Positions 1-8,234 of a DNA stretch of 64,000 nucleotides are shown piece by piece. The notes beneath the pieces were generated by a model. That model was not told where the DNA came from and searched no databases. It saw nothing but the letters and a program-made list of their open reading frames with translations. Source of the DNA: Longimicrobiales bacterium (GTDB lineage: Bacteria > Gemmatimonadota > Gemmatimonadetes > Longimicrobiales > Gaopeijiaceae); NCBI GenBank assembly GCA_028823235.1, contig JAPKBW010000005.1:1-64000 (forward strand), read 5' to 3'. Position 1 is the stretch's first letter, and each line of letters begins with the position of its first letter. A program made the translations under genes and the position numbers.

Positions 1-105
1 CGCGTCGGCACCCCGGACGATGTCGTGGCCGCCGTGCTCTACCTGATCGAGGCCAACTTCGTCACAGGCCAGATCCTGCCGGTTGCTGGCGGACGTTTGC
101 TGTAA
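1..105 (+). CDS. SDR family oxidoreductase, C-terminal fragment
   Basis: The window opens inside a gene. The last 34 codons read in frame from base 1 to a TAA at 103-105. They contain the C-terminal signature of short-chain dehydrogenases: a GTPDDVV-AV-YL stretch, then F-VTGQ-L-V-GG, which forms the last helix and strand of the Rossmann fold. FabG-like 3-ketoacyl reductases and many other SDRs end this way, so the substrate cannot be named. The catalytic S-Y-K residues lie upstream of the window. The gene converges on trxB with a 12-base gap. Confidence 0.75.
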   Translation, partial: RVGTPDDVVAAVLYLIEANFVTGQILPVAGGRLL

Positions 106-117
106 CGACCCCGCCCG

Positions 118-1131
118 TCAGTCTGCGGCGGCGACCGTCTCTTCCGCGTGCGCGGCGGCACCACCGTGTGCGAGCCATCGCTCTGCTTCGAGAGCCGCCA
201 TACATCCGGTGCCCGCAGCGGTGACCGCCTGACGGTAGTAGTCGTCCATGACGTCGCCGGCGGCAAAGATGCCGGGGACCGAGGTCTCGGTGCGCCAAGA
301 AACGGGCGTTCGCACATATCCGTTGTCCTTCAGGTCGACCACACCCTGAAGAAAACCGGTGTTGGGTGAGTGCCCGATCGCGACGAACAGCCCACCCACA
401 TCGAGGTCCCGCTTCTCGCCGGTCGTCGTGTCTTCGAGTTGCAACCCGGTGATCACGTCATCGCCGTAGACATCGGTGACAACGGTGTTCCAGGCGAACG
501 TGATCTTCTCACTCTCCTGAGCCCGCTCGGCCATGATTCGGGAGGCGCGCAGTTCGTCACGACGCACGACGACGACGACCTCTTTGGCAAATTTCGTCAG
601 GTAGAGCGCATCCTCCATAGCGGTATCGCCACCACCGATCACCGCGAGCACCTGCTCTCGGAAGTGAGGTAGAGCTCCGTCACAAACGGCGCATGCGCTC
701 ACACCACCACCCGATTGCGCGAGTCGCTCCTCGTTGGGCAGCCCGAGCCAGTTCGCGTTCGCACCCGTCGCGAGGATCACCGTGTCGGCGAGGATCTCGG
801 TGCCCTCGCTCGTGACGAGCCGGAACGGATGCTGGTTCGGATCTACCTCGACCACATCCTCCGTGAGCACGCGTGTGCCGAAACCGAGGGCTTGTTCCTT
901 CATCTCCATCATGAGGGCCTGGCCATCGACACCCTCTCGGAAGCCAGGATAGTTCTCGACCTCTGTCGTGAACATGAGCTGCCCGCCGGGGATCATAGTT
1001 CGGCTGATCCCGCCCTCGACAACAAAGGGATCCATTTCCGCACGCGCGGCATAGATCGCTGCCGTCCATCCTGCAGGCCCCGACCCGATAATGACGACTC
1101 GCTCGTGCTGAACGGCTCCGTTCTCCGACAT
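118..1131 (-). CDS. trxB: Thioredoxin-disulfide reductase
   Basis: A 337-residue FAD/NADPH flavoprotein that reduces thioredoxin in the cytoplasm. The N-terminal GSGPAG motif (residues 16-21) binds FAD, the redox pair is CAVC at 147-150 followed by Asp, and GGGDTA (about 167-171) is the NADPH site. The GIFAAGDV motif near the C-terminus closes the FAD site. Length and order match low-molecular-weight bacterial TrxB with a short C-terminal extension. An AGGGA-like ribosome site precedes the ATG. It lies directly downstream of a related flavin reductase on the same strand. The redox pair is two cysteines, without selenocysteine. Confidence 0.95.
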   Translation of the reverse strand: MSENGAVQHERVVIIGSGPAGWTAAIYAARAEMDPFVVEGGISRTMIPGGQLMFTTEVENYPGFREGVDGQALMMEMKEQALGFGTRVLTEDVVEVDPNQHPFRLVTSEGTEILADTVILATGANANWLGLPNEERLAQSGGGVSACAVCDGALPHFREQVLAVIGGGDTAMEDALYLTKFAKEVVVVVRRDELRASRIMAERAQESEKITFAWNTVVTDVYGDDVITGLQLEDTTTGEKRDLDVGGLFVAIGHSPNTGFLQGVVDLKDNGYVRTPVSWRTETSVPGIFAAGDVMDDYYRQAVTAAGTGCMAALEAERWLAHGGAAAHAEETVAAAD

Positions 1132-1154
1132 GTGATCCCTGTCCCTGTCCGGTG

Positions 1155-2162
1155 TCAGTCTTCTTTGAACACTTTCATGTTCGTCGAATGCCCCGGGTTC
1201 ACCCGGGCGCTCGGGTCGACGAAATGCACTGCGTTGTTGACTGCGACCGCAGCCTCAGCAAAACCCGTCGCGATGAGGTCGAGTTTCCCCTCGTAGTTGA
1301 CCAGGTCACCCGCCCCGAATACACCGGCCACCGAAGTCGCCATCAAGGCACTCACCTGGATGCGGTTCTTCTTGACCTCGAGTCCCCAGTTCTTGATTGG
1401 ACCGAGGTCAGGCTTGAAGCCCAGACACGAGAGTACCTGGTCACACTCCAGCACGAGGTCCTCGTCCGTCCGGTTGTCAAAGACCGTGAGGCGTTCAACT
1501 CGGTCACTGCCGTCAATGGCCCGCACCTCGTAAAAAGTCTTGAGGTCGATCTCTCCAGCGGCAGCCGCTTCCTCGACCTGCGTGACCGTTGCGGCGTGTG
1601 CGCGCCAGCCGTCTCGCCGATGCACGAGCGTCATCGACGCGGCCATGTCCTTCAGCATCATTACGAAGTCCATGGCGCTATCTCCACCACCGACGACGAC
1701 GACGTGCTTGTCACGGAACGCTTCGGGGTCCTTCACGGCGTACTCGACCCCGGCGTGCATGAACTGCTCGTATCCGTCGCACTTCAAGGGCATGGGCTCA
1801 AAGGCACCCTTCCCTCCGGCGATCACGACGGTCCGCGTCCGGTAGACCCCTCCGCTGCAACGCAGCTCAAAGTGGTTCCCCATCCATTCGAGATCCTGAA
1901 CCTGCTCGTCGAGAACGACTTCCGGATCGAACTGGAGGGCTTGCTCAACCAGACTGCTCACGAGGTCCTTGGCGAGAACCTTGGGGAAGCCACCCACGTC
2001 ATGGATGTACTTCTCCGGATAGAGAGCAGTCAGCTGTCCCCCCAAGTCCGGCAGCGAATCGACGATGCGACACGAGGATCCTCGCATGCCTGCGTAGAAC
2101 GCGGCGAAGAGGCCCGTCGGGCCCCCGCCGATAATCGTGATATCCCTAATGTCGTCAGCCAT
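1155..2162 (-). CDS. Ferredoxin/flavodoxin-NADP+ reductase, YumC type
   Basis: A 335-residue TrxB-fold flavoprotein with the FAD motif GGGPTG near the N-terminus, an LGGQL stretch, the NADPH motif VGGGDSA and the C-terminal GAGDLV motif. It has no CxxC in the central domain, which separates it from trxB and places it with YumC-type ferredoxin-NADP+ reductases. These pass electrons between NADPH and ferredoxin or flavodoxin. I chose the ATG at 2162 because MADDIRDITIIGGGPTG is a normal family start. An upstream ATG at 2246 would add 28 residues that look non-coding. It is 23 bases upstream of trxB, so the two may be co-transcribed. Confidence 0.85.
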   Translation of the reverse strand: MADDIRDITIIGGGPTGLFAAFYAGMRGSSCRIVDSLPDLGGQLTALYPEKYIHDVGGFPKVLAKDLVSSLVEQALQFDPEVVLDEQVQDLEWMGNHFELRCSGGVYRTRTVVIAGGKGAFEPMPLKCDGYEQFMHAGVEYAVKDPEAFRDKHVVVVGGGDSAMDFVMMLKDMAASMTLVHRRDGWRAHAATVTQVEEAAAAGEIDLKTFYEVRAIDGSDRVERLTVFDNRTDEDLVLECDQVLSCLGFKPDLGPIKNWGLEVKKNRIQVSALMATSVAGVFGAGDLVNYEGKLDLIATGFAEAAVAVNNAVHFVDPSARVNPGHSTNMKVFKED

Positions 2163-2252
2163 TGCGGCCTGCAATCGTGGGTGCGTCGGCCCTAGACATC
2201 GGCCGCCGGAAGACCAGAAGTTTAACCGCTCGGAAGGGCCGAGCAACGGGGA

Positions 2253-3515
2253 TCAACCCGACTCGGCCGACCCCTCTCCACGATAGAAGTCCGAGTCCCG
2301 GTAGAGCTCGATTGCATAACCCAAAAGCAGTTTCAGGATCGCGGCGGCTGGGACCGCAACCAGCAGTCCCACAACACCGAAAAAATACCCACCGACCGTC
2401 ATCGCAAGGACCATCCATACCGTGTGAATGCCTACGGAGTCACCCACAACCCTGGGAGAAATCACGGATTGATCCAGGATTTGAATCGTCCCGAAGACGA
2501 CTCCGACCTTAAGCAAGGACACCAGCACGTTCCCACTGACCAGCGCGATGAAGATCGCGGGGACAAGCGTGAAGACGACGCCGAGATACGGGACCACAGA
2601 GAAGACCCCGGCGACGAGACCCAGAGACGCCGCATATGGAAAACTCAGCAGCGCGAAGCCGATTCCAGTCAGGCAACCGATGATCGCAGCCACAGTAAGC
2701 TGCCCCCGGAGATATCTCGACACCAGCACGTCACATGCGGACCCGAAGTTCACGACCTGGTCACGGGAGTCGACGGGGATCAGGTCGACCATCCGCTCCT
2801 TGAGTCGATCCCAGTCACGAATCAGGTAGTAGGAGAGCACCGGGGTCAGCACGAGGTAGCCGACAACGGTCATGACCGATCCAAGGCCCCGCCCCAAGCC
2901 CAGGACGCCTCCCCAGACGTAGGCCGTGAATGCTGACTGACGCTCCTGGAGAAACTCAACCACCGCGTCCGCATCGAGCTGGCGCAACTGGGCTACTACT
3001 TCGGCACCATCGAAGAACGGCACGTCCAGTCCCAGCAGTCGCCCCTGGCTCCTTTCGAACCATTCACCAACGCGCTCGATGAGCACCGGAACGGACCCTA
3101 GAATCTCCCTGCCATGCTCGAACGCTGCCGGCACAAACACGAAGAGGAGCAGGCAGATAATCCCAATGGACGGCAGGATGAGCGACAACACCGCAATTCC
3201 GCGTGCGAGCCCCCGTCGCTCCAGCTTATCGACGAGCGGGTCGAGAACGTATGCGAGCACAACGGAAAGGACGAACGGTGAGAGTGTCGATCCGATGTTC
3301 GACAGAATCCAGAACAGCGTGAGGACCGCAGCAATCCCGAGGAGCGCCATGTGGCCCGGACGGCCTCGAAACGGAAGCAGAACCGCCCACAGCAACACAA
3401 AAAGGAGGACCGGATTCAGAATCGTCAAAGTCTCAAGCAGGAAGAAGCCCATGACAACCACAACGCCGGTGGCTTGAACCACTCTCCAGACGCTGAACTC
3501 CCCTCGCTCAGTCAT
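2253..3515 (-). CDS. AI-2E family (PerM-like) membrane transporter
   Basis: A 420-residue integral membrane protein. Hydrophobic segments occur at about 10-60, 65-90, 115-140 and in a cluster from about 205 to 400. A central soluble stretch carries LLGLDVPFFDGAEV. The conserved block with GSACDVLVSRYLRGQ, and PYLGVVFTLVPA in the C-terminal half, are typical of this permease family. Members have been linked to export of AI-2 or other small solutes and to ion exchange, so the substrate is open. The start codon lies inside the proximal copy of a 50-bp tandem duplication and is overlapped by the stop of a 17-codon upstream reading frame, which suggests translational coupling to the Nudix gene. 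Confidence 0.85.
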   Translation of the reverse strand: MTERGEFSVWRVVQATGVVVVMGFFLLETLTILNPVLLFVLLWAVLLPFRGRPGHMALLGIAAVLTLFWILSNIGSTLSPFVLSVVLAYVLDPLVDKLERRGLARGIAVLSLILPSIGIICLLLFVFVPAAFEHGREILGSVPVLIERVGEWFERSQGRLLGLDVPFFDGAEVVAQLRQLDADAVVEFLQERQSAFTAYVWGGVLGLGRGLGSVMTVVGYLVLTPVLSYYLIRDWDRLKERMVDLIPVDSRDQVVNFGSACDVLVSRYLRGQLTVAAIIGCLTGIGFALLSFPYAASLGLVAGVFSVVPYLGVVFTLVPAIFIALVSGNVLVSLLKVGVVFGTIQILDQSVISPRVVGDSVGIHTVWMVLAMTVGGYFFGVVGLLVAVPAAAILKLLLGYAIELYRDSDFYRGEGSAESG

Positions 3516-3603
3516 GACACGCCTTCAATACGCAGTTTCGTCCGAGGTTTCGTCGAATCAGTCATGACACGCTCTCAATCCGCAGTTTCGTCCGAGGTTT
3601 CTT
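3509..3603. repeat. 50-bp tandem duplication at a gene junction
   Basis: Two copies start at 3509 and 3559, with a period of 50 bases and about 45 matching positions (start CAGTCATGACACG, end CGTCCGAGGTTTC). The distal copy holds the true C-terminus and stop of the Nudix gene. The proximal copy holds the start of the transporter gene. The junction between the two genes has therefore been duplicated in place. Confidence 0.85.
3512..3565 (-). CDS. Possible 17-residue leader peptide created by a tandem duplication
   Basis: The reading frame starts at an ATG that is the duplicated copy of the transporter start codon. It reads MTDSTKPRTKLRIEGVS and stops with a TGA that overlaps the real transporter ATG (TCATGA). 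It begins 9 bases after the Nudix stop and has a GAGAG ribosome site. Its last codons are the duplicated end of the Nudix gene read in another frame. It could carry ribosomes from the Nudix gene to the transporter gene. I see no domain in it, and it may only be a by-product of the duplication. Confidence 0.3.
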   Translation of the reverse strand: MTDSTKPRTKLRIEGVS

Positions 3604-4063
3604 CCAACAGGAGCTGATGGGCAATCTGTATGACTTCACTTGCGTTTTCGTATGAGATTCGCTGGTGTGCCATGTGCAGGGGTACCCACTCACATTCCGT
3701 GATCCCTTCTCTTGTCTCCGGCACCGGCTCACCCGTGTCCGAGTACATGAGAAAGAAGGTGGTGTACTTGTGAACCTTTCGCCCCCGTGCCCGAAAGTGC
3801 CAGTCGATGGTCACCAGCTCTTCCGACGGCCTCAGGTCGGTGAGTCCCGTCTCCTCCGTCACTTCTCGAACCGCCGCCTGTTCAGGGGTCTCCTCGCCTT
3901 CCACATGCCCCTTCGGAAGTCCCCATTTCTTGTATGGGTCAAGGATGATCAGGACGTGCCGAACCCCTTCGATCATCCTTATCACAACGCCACCCGCGCT
4001 GGTTTCGATGGTCGTGGGTTGCGGCTGTGCGCCACGCTCACGTGCGGATTCGGGTCGGGCCAT
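3575..4063 (-). CDS. NUDIX hydrolase
   Basis: A 162-residue protein with a complete Nudix box at 52-74 (G-x5-E-x7-REVTEETGL), whose glutamates bind the divalent metal used to cleave nucleoside diphosphates linked to another group. WGLPKGHVE just before the box resembles the diadenosine polyphosphate hydrolase (MutT/ApaH-like) branch, but the substrate is not decided by this. A 20-residue polar N-terminal extension precedes the beta-strand that starts the fold. The C-terminal EETSDETAD lies in the 50-bp duplication shared with the transporter start. Confidence 0.88.
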   Translation of the reverse strand: MARPESARERGAQPQPTTIETSAGGVVIRMIEGVRHVLIILDPYKKWGLPKGHVEGEETPEQAAVREVTEETGLTDLRPSEELVTIDWHFRARGRKVHKYTTFFLMYSDTGEPVPETREGITECEWVPLHMAHQRISYENASEVIQIAHQLLLEETSDETAD

Positions 4064-4110
4064 GGGAGGGAGCGGAGGTAGTTATAGGGAGCCTGTGCGA
4101 GTGCCTGCAG

Positions 4111-4464
4111 CTATTCGTCCGGCACATCCTCACTCTCAAGCGTGAATTCCACTTCTTCGAATCGCCCGGTCTCGCCGAGTACTTCGTACGTGATTCGGAT
4201 TCGCTTCACGGCAGACCGCTGATCAGTCAGAGCGACTTCAAAGTCGACCGCCTGGTCGGACGAGAGAACGCGCGTGCGAATCCTGTCTCCGCGTGCCGCT
4301 TCCGGGCCCGTGGCCGGATTTCGGAACAACGTCTTTGTCGACTGTCTACCCGACTCCAGCTGGCGTGTCACCTTCACACGCTTCAACCAGTCGGGCTGAT
4401 AGCTGATGCCATACTCGAAGCCACGCTGGTCGGCCCCGGTCCCCTCTCGGTTGTGTCTTGCCAC
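4111..4464 (-). CDS. Conserved hypothetical protein
   Basis: A 117-residue soluble protein I do not recognise. It starts at a GTG with an AAGGGG ribosome site. The first half is basic and aromatic (FEYGISYQPDWLKRVKV). The second half alternates charged and hydrophobic residues in a beta-rich pattern (AVDFEVALTD, KRIRITYEVL) and ends in an acidic tail, ESEDVPDE. It has no signal peptide or membrane segment. It lies 47 bases upstream of the Nudix gene on the same strand and may be in its operon. Confidence 0.6.
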   Translation of the reverse strand: MARHNREGTGADQRGFEYGISYQPDWLKRVKVTRQLESGRQSTKTLFRNPATGPEAARGDRIRTRVLSSDQAVDFEVALTDQRSAVKRIRITYEVLGETGRFEEVEFTLESEDVPDE

Positions 4465-4647
4465 GCCTGTCCCCTTCGAGCAGTGTCTTCATCACCTCGC
4501 GAACACTCCGCACAGGAATCGAGAAAAACCTGTGTCTTTGAATGTTTTTATCAGGTATCACAATGTCAAGAATTTTCACCTCACGGGTGGCATAAAAGCT
4601 TTTAACACTTAGACAAATCGGAGTCACGCCTGACGCGTTTTCCGTAA
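4465..4647 (-). promoter_or_regulatory. AT-rich intergenic segment, probable promoter region
   Basis: These 183 bases between the site-2 protease stop and the hypothetical gene are much more AT-rich than their surroundings. On the minus strand they contain TTGACA followed by an A/T-rich TGATAAAAAC, though spacing to a good -10 box is not ideal. This is the likely promoter area for the 4464-to-2253 gene group. I saw no coding frame with convincing composition. Confidence 0.35.
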
Positions 4648-5808
4648 TTACAGGTCGATTGGGACCAAGACAAAACAGGCTACAAAAACGAGAATTAGCA
4701 CCCAGGCCAGGCCCGAGCGGACCCGACCCAGTCCTGGCTCGGGCTGCAGAACGGGTGGATGAACCACTTTTCCGCGGTGGAGGAAAAAGACCAGCACCGC
4801 CCATGCCCACCATCCCCACCATCCCGTGCCCAGCACGACTAGGATGCCCAGGAAAAGACGAGCCAGTCGCCCGTGTTTCGCCGGCGTCAACGCATACAAC
4901 ACGTGGCCGCCATCGAGTTGACCCAAAGGGAGAAGGTTCAGCGCAGTGACGAACAACCCGAGCCAGCCAGCGAGGGCGAGGGGATGCAAGAGGATCGCGG
5001 CCTCACCAACCGGGCCCGGACCAAACCAAGTAGTGAGCACATGCGTCAAGCCTCCGTTACCGAGCCATATGGGCTGTCCGGTAAAACGGACGACGAAGGG
5101 ACTGGCGATCGAAGCCGGGACAGGCACAGTCCGCGACAGGCCCAACCCTGCGATGAACAAGGGCACCGACACAATGAATGAGGCAAACGGGCCCGACGCA
5201 CCAATATCGAACAGGATCGATCTTCGAACGCTTGGCCCCCGGAGACGGATAAAAGCTCCGAGACTCCCGATGACCGATAGATACGGCGGGCACGGGATGA
5301 AGTACGGGAGGGTCGCCCGAACACCGTGGTATCGAGCGGCGCACCAGTGTCCCATTTCGTGAGCCAGAAGAACCGTGAGGAAAGGGATCGCGAACGCGGC
5401 GCCTCTCCAAAGGCGAGAGAGATCAAGACCAGTCGGATAGGGGAGCTGAAACGATCCCAGTTCGAACAAGTGCGTCCGGAAGGGATCGGCACCCGTCATC
5501 ATAGCCCCGGACCCGAGAGTGGTGATCAGCGTCACGAACAAGAGCAACGCATGAACCCACGGAAATTTCCACGGCTCATTCTTCAACTGATAGACCAGCA
5601 CGACCTCTGTACCGCCCGCCGTCTTCGAGATATACGCTCGAGCTGGCCACTGTCGTAAGACCTGGGCGACCTCAGGAGAATCGGAGCCAAATCCAGGCTT
5701 CAGGCGACCCTCCAGCACGGTGTCGTGCGGGAGCGAAAGCACCCGGTAGTCTTCCAGAAGCGACAGCCAAACCTCGGGATCAGCCTTGACCCCCTTTTCA
5801 GCCGCCAT
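4648..5808 (-). CDS. Site-2 protease family (M50) membrane metalloprotease
   Basis: A 386-residue polytopic membrane protein. The zinc motif HEMGH is at 150-154 inside a membrane segment, and the third ligand motif LDGGH is at 298-302 in another. Together they define the intramembrane M50 fold. An 80-residue soluble N-terminus precedes the first membrane helix (about 84-105). Helices follow at about 137-155, 205-225, 270-295 and near the C-terminus. There is no PDZ domain, which places it near the plant EGY/short S2P branch rather than RseP. Such proteases cut membrane-tethered substrates, and the substrate here is unknown. It is divergent from rho across about 95 bases. Confidence 0.88.
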   Translation of the reverse strand: MAAEKGVKADPEVWLSLLEDYRVLSLPHDTVLEGRLKPGFGSDSPEVAQVLRQWPARAYISKTAGGTEVVLVYQLKNEPWKFPWVHALLLFVTLITTLGSGAMMTGADPFRTHLFELGSFQLPYPTGLDLSRLWRGAAFAIPFLTVLLAHEMGHWCAARYHGVRATLPYFIPCPPYLSVIGSLGAFIRLRGPSVRRSILFDIGASGPFASFIVSVPLFIAGLGLSRTVPVPASIASPFVVRFTGQPIWLGNGGLTHVLTTWFGPGPVGEAAILLHPLALAGWLGLFVTALNLLPLGQLDGGHVLYALTPAKHGRLARLFLGILVVLGTGWWGWWAWAVLVFFLHRGKVVHPPVLQPEPGLGRVRSGLAWVLILVFVACFVLVPIDL

Positions 5809-5903
5809 TAATCGTTCCTAGCAACGAATTCGTTCATTCTAACGAAGCCCCCCGACCGCGCGATCCCGTCAGCTCGTCCGAGCGACACGTGCGGGAGCCC
5901 CTC
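5809..5903. promoter_or_regulatory. Divergent promoter region, site-2 protease / rho
   Basis: These 95 bases separate the start of the protease gene (minus) from rho (plus) and must hold both promoters or leaders. GGGAG at 5893-5897 lies 6 bases before the GTG at 5904 and supports that codon as the rho start. I could not assign -35/-10 boxes with confidence. Confidence 0.4.
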
Positions 5904-7163
5904 GTGGACATCGCTGAACTCAAGAGTAAGAACGTCGGAGAGCTGCACGATCTGGCTGAGGAGTTGAACCTCAGCTCGTTCACAGGCCTCCGCAAGCAGG
6001 ATCTTCTATTGAAGATCGAGCAAGCCATGCTCGATCGCGGAGAGAGGCTCACGGCCGAGGGCGTCCTCCAGCTGTTGCCGGAAGGGTATGGGTTCCTGCG
6101 CTCGCAGGCGTGGAACTATATCAACAGCCCGGACGACATCTACGTCAGTCCCTCCCAGATGAAGCGGTTCAATCTGAGAACGGGCGATACGCTGATCGGC
6201 GAGGTGCGGCCGCCGAAAAAGGGCGAGCGCTACATCGCCCTGCTTCAGGTCGACTCCATCAACGGTCTCGACCCCGAAAAGACCAGCGACCGTGGGGAGT
6301 TCGACAGCCTCAGGCCGATGTACCCGGAGAAGCGACTGAATCTCGAAGTACCCGGTTCCGAAGGGTCGATCCCGATGCGAATGGTCGACCTGATCGCACC
6401 CATTGGGGAAGGCCAGCGCGGCCTGATCGTCTCGCCGCCGAAAGCCGGAAAGACAACGATCCTTCGACAGATGGCCAACGCCATCGCTACGAACTCTCCG
6501 GACGTCCACCTGATCGTCCTGCTCATCGACGAGCGGCCGGAAGAGGTGACGGAGATGAAAGAGAGCGTGAACGGTGAAGTGATCGCGTCCACCTTCGACG
6601 AACCTGCGCAGAGGCACGTACAGGTCGCAGACATGGTCCTCGAAAAGGCCAAGCGACTGGTTGAGCACGGCAAGGATGTAGTGATCCTGCTCGATTCGAT
6701 CACGCGACTGGCGCGAGCTTACAATTCGATCATCAAGCACTCGGGTCGAATCATGTCCGGCGGCGTCGACGCCAAGGCCATGCAGCGCCCCAAGAAATTC
6801 TTCGGCGCTGCGAGGAATATCCAAGACGGGGGGTCACTGACGATCGTTGCGACCGCGCTGATCGACACCGGAAGTCGAATGGACGAGGTGATCTTCGAGG
6901 AGTTCAAGGGCACCGGAAACATGGAGCTCGTCCTCGACCGGGAGATATCCGACCGGAGGATCTGGCCAGCGATCAACCTCAACCGTTCGAGCACGCGAAA
7001 GGAAGAACTTCTCTTGAGTGACGTTGAGCTCAACCGCGTCTTCCTGCTTCGGAACTTCCTCGCCCACATGGATCCAGTCGAAGCGATGGAGTTCCTGATC
7101 GAGCGGATGCAGCTGTCGGAAACGAACGCCGAGTTCCTCGACGACATGACGCGAGGCGTCTAG
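5904..7163 (+). CDS. rho: Transcription termination factor Rho
   Basis: A 419-residue hexameric RNA helicase that ends transcription at unstructured C-rich RNA. An N-terminal Rho_N helical domain (1-42), a cold-shock-like RNA-binding domain (about 45-120) and a RecA-type ATPase follow in order. The Walker A motif PPKAGKTT is at about 178-185 and the Walker B region reads [16 protein letters not shown]. The Q-loop and R-loop regions ([21 protein letters not shown]) are intact. I use the GTG at 5904 because MDIAELKSK is a common Rho start and a GGGAG site precedes it. A GTG at 5889 would add five residues. The stop codon overlaps the stop of a pseudogene on the other strand. Confidence 0.96.
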   Translation: MDIAELKSKNVGELHDLAEELNLSSFTGLRKQDLLLKIEQAMLDRGERLTAEGVLQLLPEGYGFLRSQAWNYINSPDDIYVSPSQMKRFNLRTGDTLIGEVRPPKKGERYIALLQVDSINGLDPEKTSDRGEFDSLRPMYPEKRLNLEVPGSEGSIPMRMVDLIAPIGEGQRGLIVSPPKAGKTTILRQMANAIATNSPDVHLIVLLIDERPEEVTEMKESVNGEVIASTFDEPAQRHVQVADMVLEKAKRLVEHGKDVVILLDSITRLARAYNSIIKHSGRIMSGGVDAKAMQRPKKFFGAARNIQDGGSLTIVATALIDTGSRMDEVIFEEFKGTGNMELVLDREISDRRIWPAINLNRSSTRKEELLLSDVELNRVFLLRNFLAHMDPVEAMEFLIERMQLSETNAEFLDDMTRGV

Positions 7164-7697
7164 TCGTCGATTACTCCTTCGTAGCGCGGATTCAAGACCA
7201 GATCATCTCCATCGAAGACCTTTCGGTCCCACGGAAGGATGACATTCGCATCCATGGTCAGAGCTGAGTAATCAGGCTGATAACCCGTCGTGCGCACAAA
7301 CGACGTTGCCGTGCGCACCTCTTCCGGATGGACATCACGCGCGGCTGCCTGGGCCAGCCTAAGGGTATCTCCCGAAGTCGTGATTTCTTCCCAATAAGGA
7401 AGCGTCGCCCGCCAGCCTCACGCGGAGCCGCACTCATGATCTCCGGTCGCTCACGAACAATTCCATCGCCGTCTCGGCGGAAAATTCTTAGAAGTAGAAG
7501 TCGACGCGCAAAATCGACACAACTACTGCCGCCGGAATCACGCCGGCGCGAGCGATCCCCACGATGATCTCTGGGTCTTAGTCTCGAGGGACTTTCAGCG
7601 CGAGAGCCCAGCACAATTCGCTGAACATCGCCCACTCGACCTCGATGCGTTCGTTCGCCGTCACTTCGGCCTAGCCGAAAGCACGTGGATAATCCAT
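7160..7697 (-). pseudogene. Purine/xanthine-type phosphoribosyltransferase, decayed
   Basis: Joining three frames gives a continuous protein of about 179 residues from MDYPRAFG to [10 protein letters not shown]. The PRPP-binding loop reads EEITTSGDTL and an upstream block reads VGIARAGVIPAA. Both are diagnostic of the phosphoribosyltransferase fold, probably the xanthine/guanine branch. Lesions are a TAG at 7671-7673 (codon 9), a TAA at 7578-7580 (codon 40, in VPRD*DPE), a one-base loss near 7488-7495 after DFYF, and another near 7389-7396 just before EEITTSGD. Adding the two lost bases makes the length an exact multiple of three. The stop at 7160-7162 overlaps that of rho. It cannot make a functional enzyme as read. 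Confidence 0.85.
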
Positions 7698-7778
7698 GAC
7701 TCAACCCACCAAGGGATTCCAGCCGGGATACTATGCGGCGCGTTGACGCTCCGTGCATACGTCGCAACTCTTTGAGCC

Positions 7779-8219
7779 ATGCCCGACGACGTAACGAAAC
7801 AGGCCGACCAGATCCTCCAGGCAGCCCTCGAGGCGACGGGAGCCCGCGATCCCCGCGAATTCTATCGCGACCGGCTCCAGGAGCTCAAGCAAGCGAACCC
7901 CGACGGCTACAGGGAGGCAGTCGCCTACTATCGGGAGAGGCTCCTTCCCAGCATCGCCAAGGGCACCGCTCCAGCCTTGGAAGCGTGGACCGAGTACGGT
8001 CGGCGACTGGCCGAGGCCGTGACGCCGGGACGGACCGTATCGGTAGACGACACGGGCCTCGCTCACGAATACGAAGATCCCGACCTGGACCGGCTCCACC
8101 TGCATATCCCTTCAGGCAAGGGCCGAGCCCTTCTCGTCGGACTCCCACCCAACCTCTCCGCCGCCCAGCGAGCGACGTATGACGTGCTCGTTGCCGGAAA
8201 GCAGAAATTTAAGAAGTAG
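7779..8219 (+). CDS. Conserved hypothetical protein, helical N-terminus
   Basis: A 146-residue protein I do not recognise. Residues 1-85 are predicted helical and charged (DPREFYRDRLQELKQ, YREAVAYYRERLLP). The second half is a short beta/loop region (HLHIPSGKGRALLVGLPPN) ending in a basic KQKFKK tail. There is no signal peptide or membrane helix. It is divergent from the phosphoribosyltransferase remnant (81 bases) and converges on the FakA-DegV gene with a 15-base gap. Codon use matches its neighbours. Confidence 0.65.
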   Translation: MPDDVTKQADQILQAALEATGARDPREFYRDRLQELKQANPDGYREAVAYYRERLLPSIAKGTAPALEAWTEYGRRLAEAVTPGRTVSVDDTGLAHEYEDPDLDRLHLHIPSGKGRALLVGLPPNLSAAQRATYDVLVAGKQKFKK

Positions 8220-8234
8220 GTCGTTCCAGCGGGG

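Noticed and set aside
118-2162. Duplicate trxB genes
   Set aside because: The upstream protein lacks the CxxC pair and matches ferredoxin-NADP reductases, so the two are related but not duplicates.
7258-7767. A 169-codon minus-strand open frame covering the phosphoribosyltransferase remnant
   Set aside because: It is arginine-rich with no motif, while pieces of three frames join into a clear phosphoribosyltransferase. Only the short middle part of this frame belongs to that protein.
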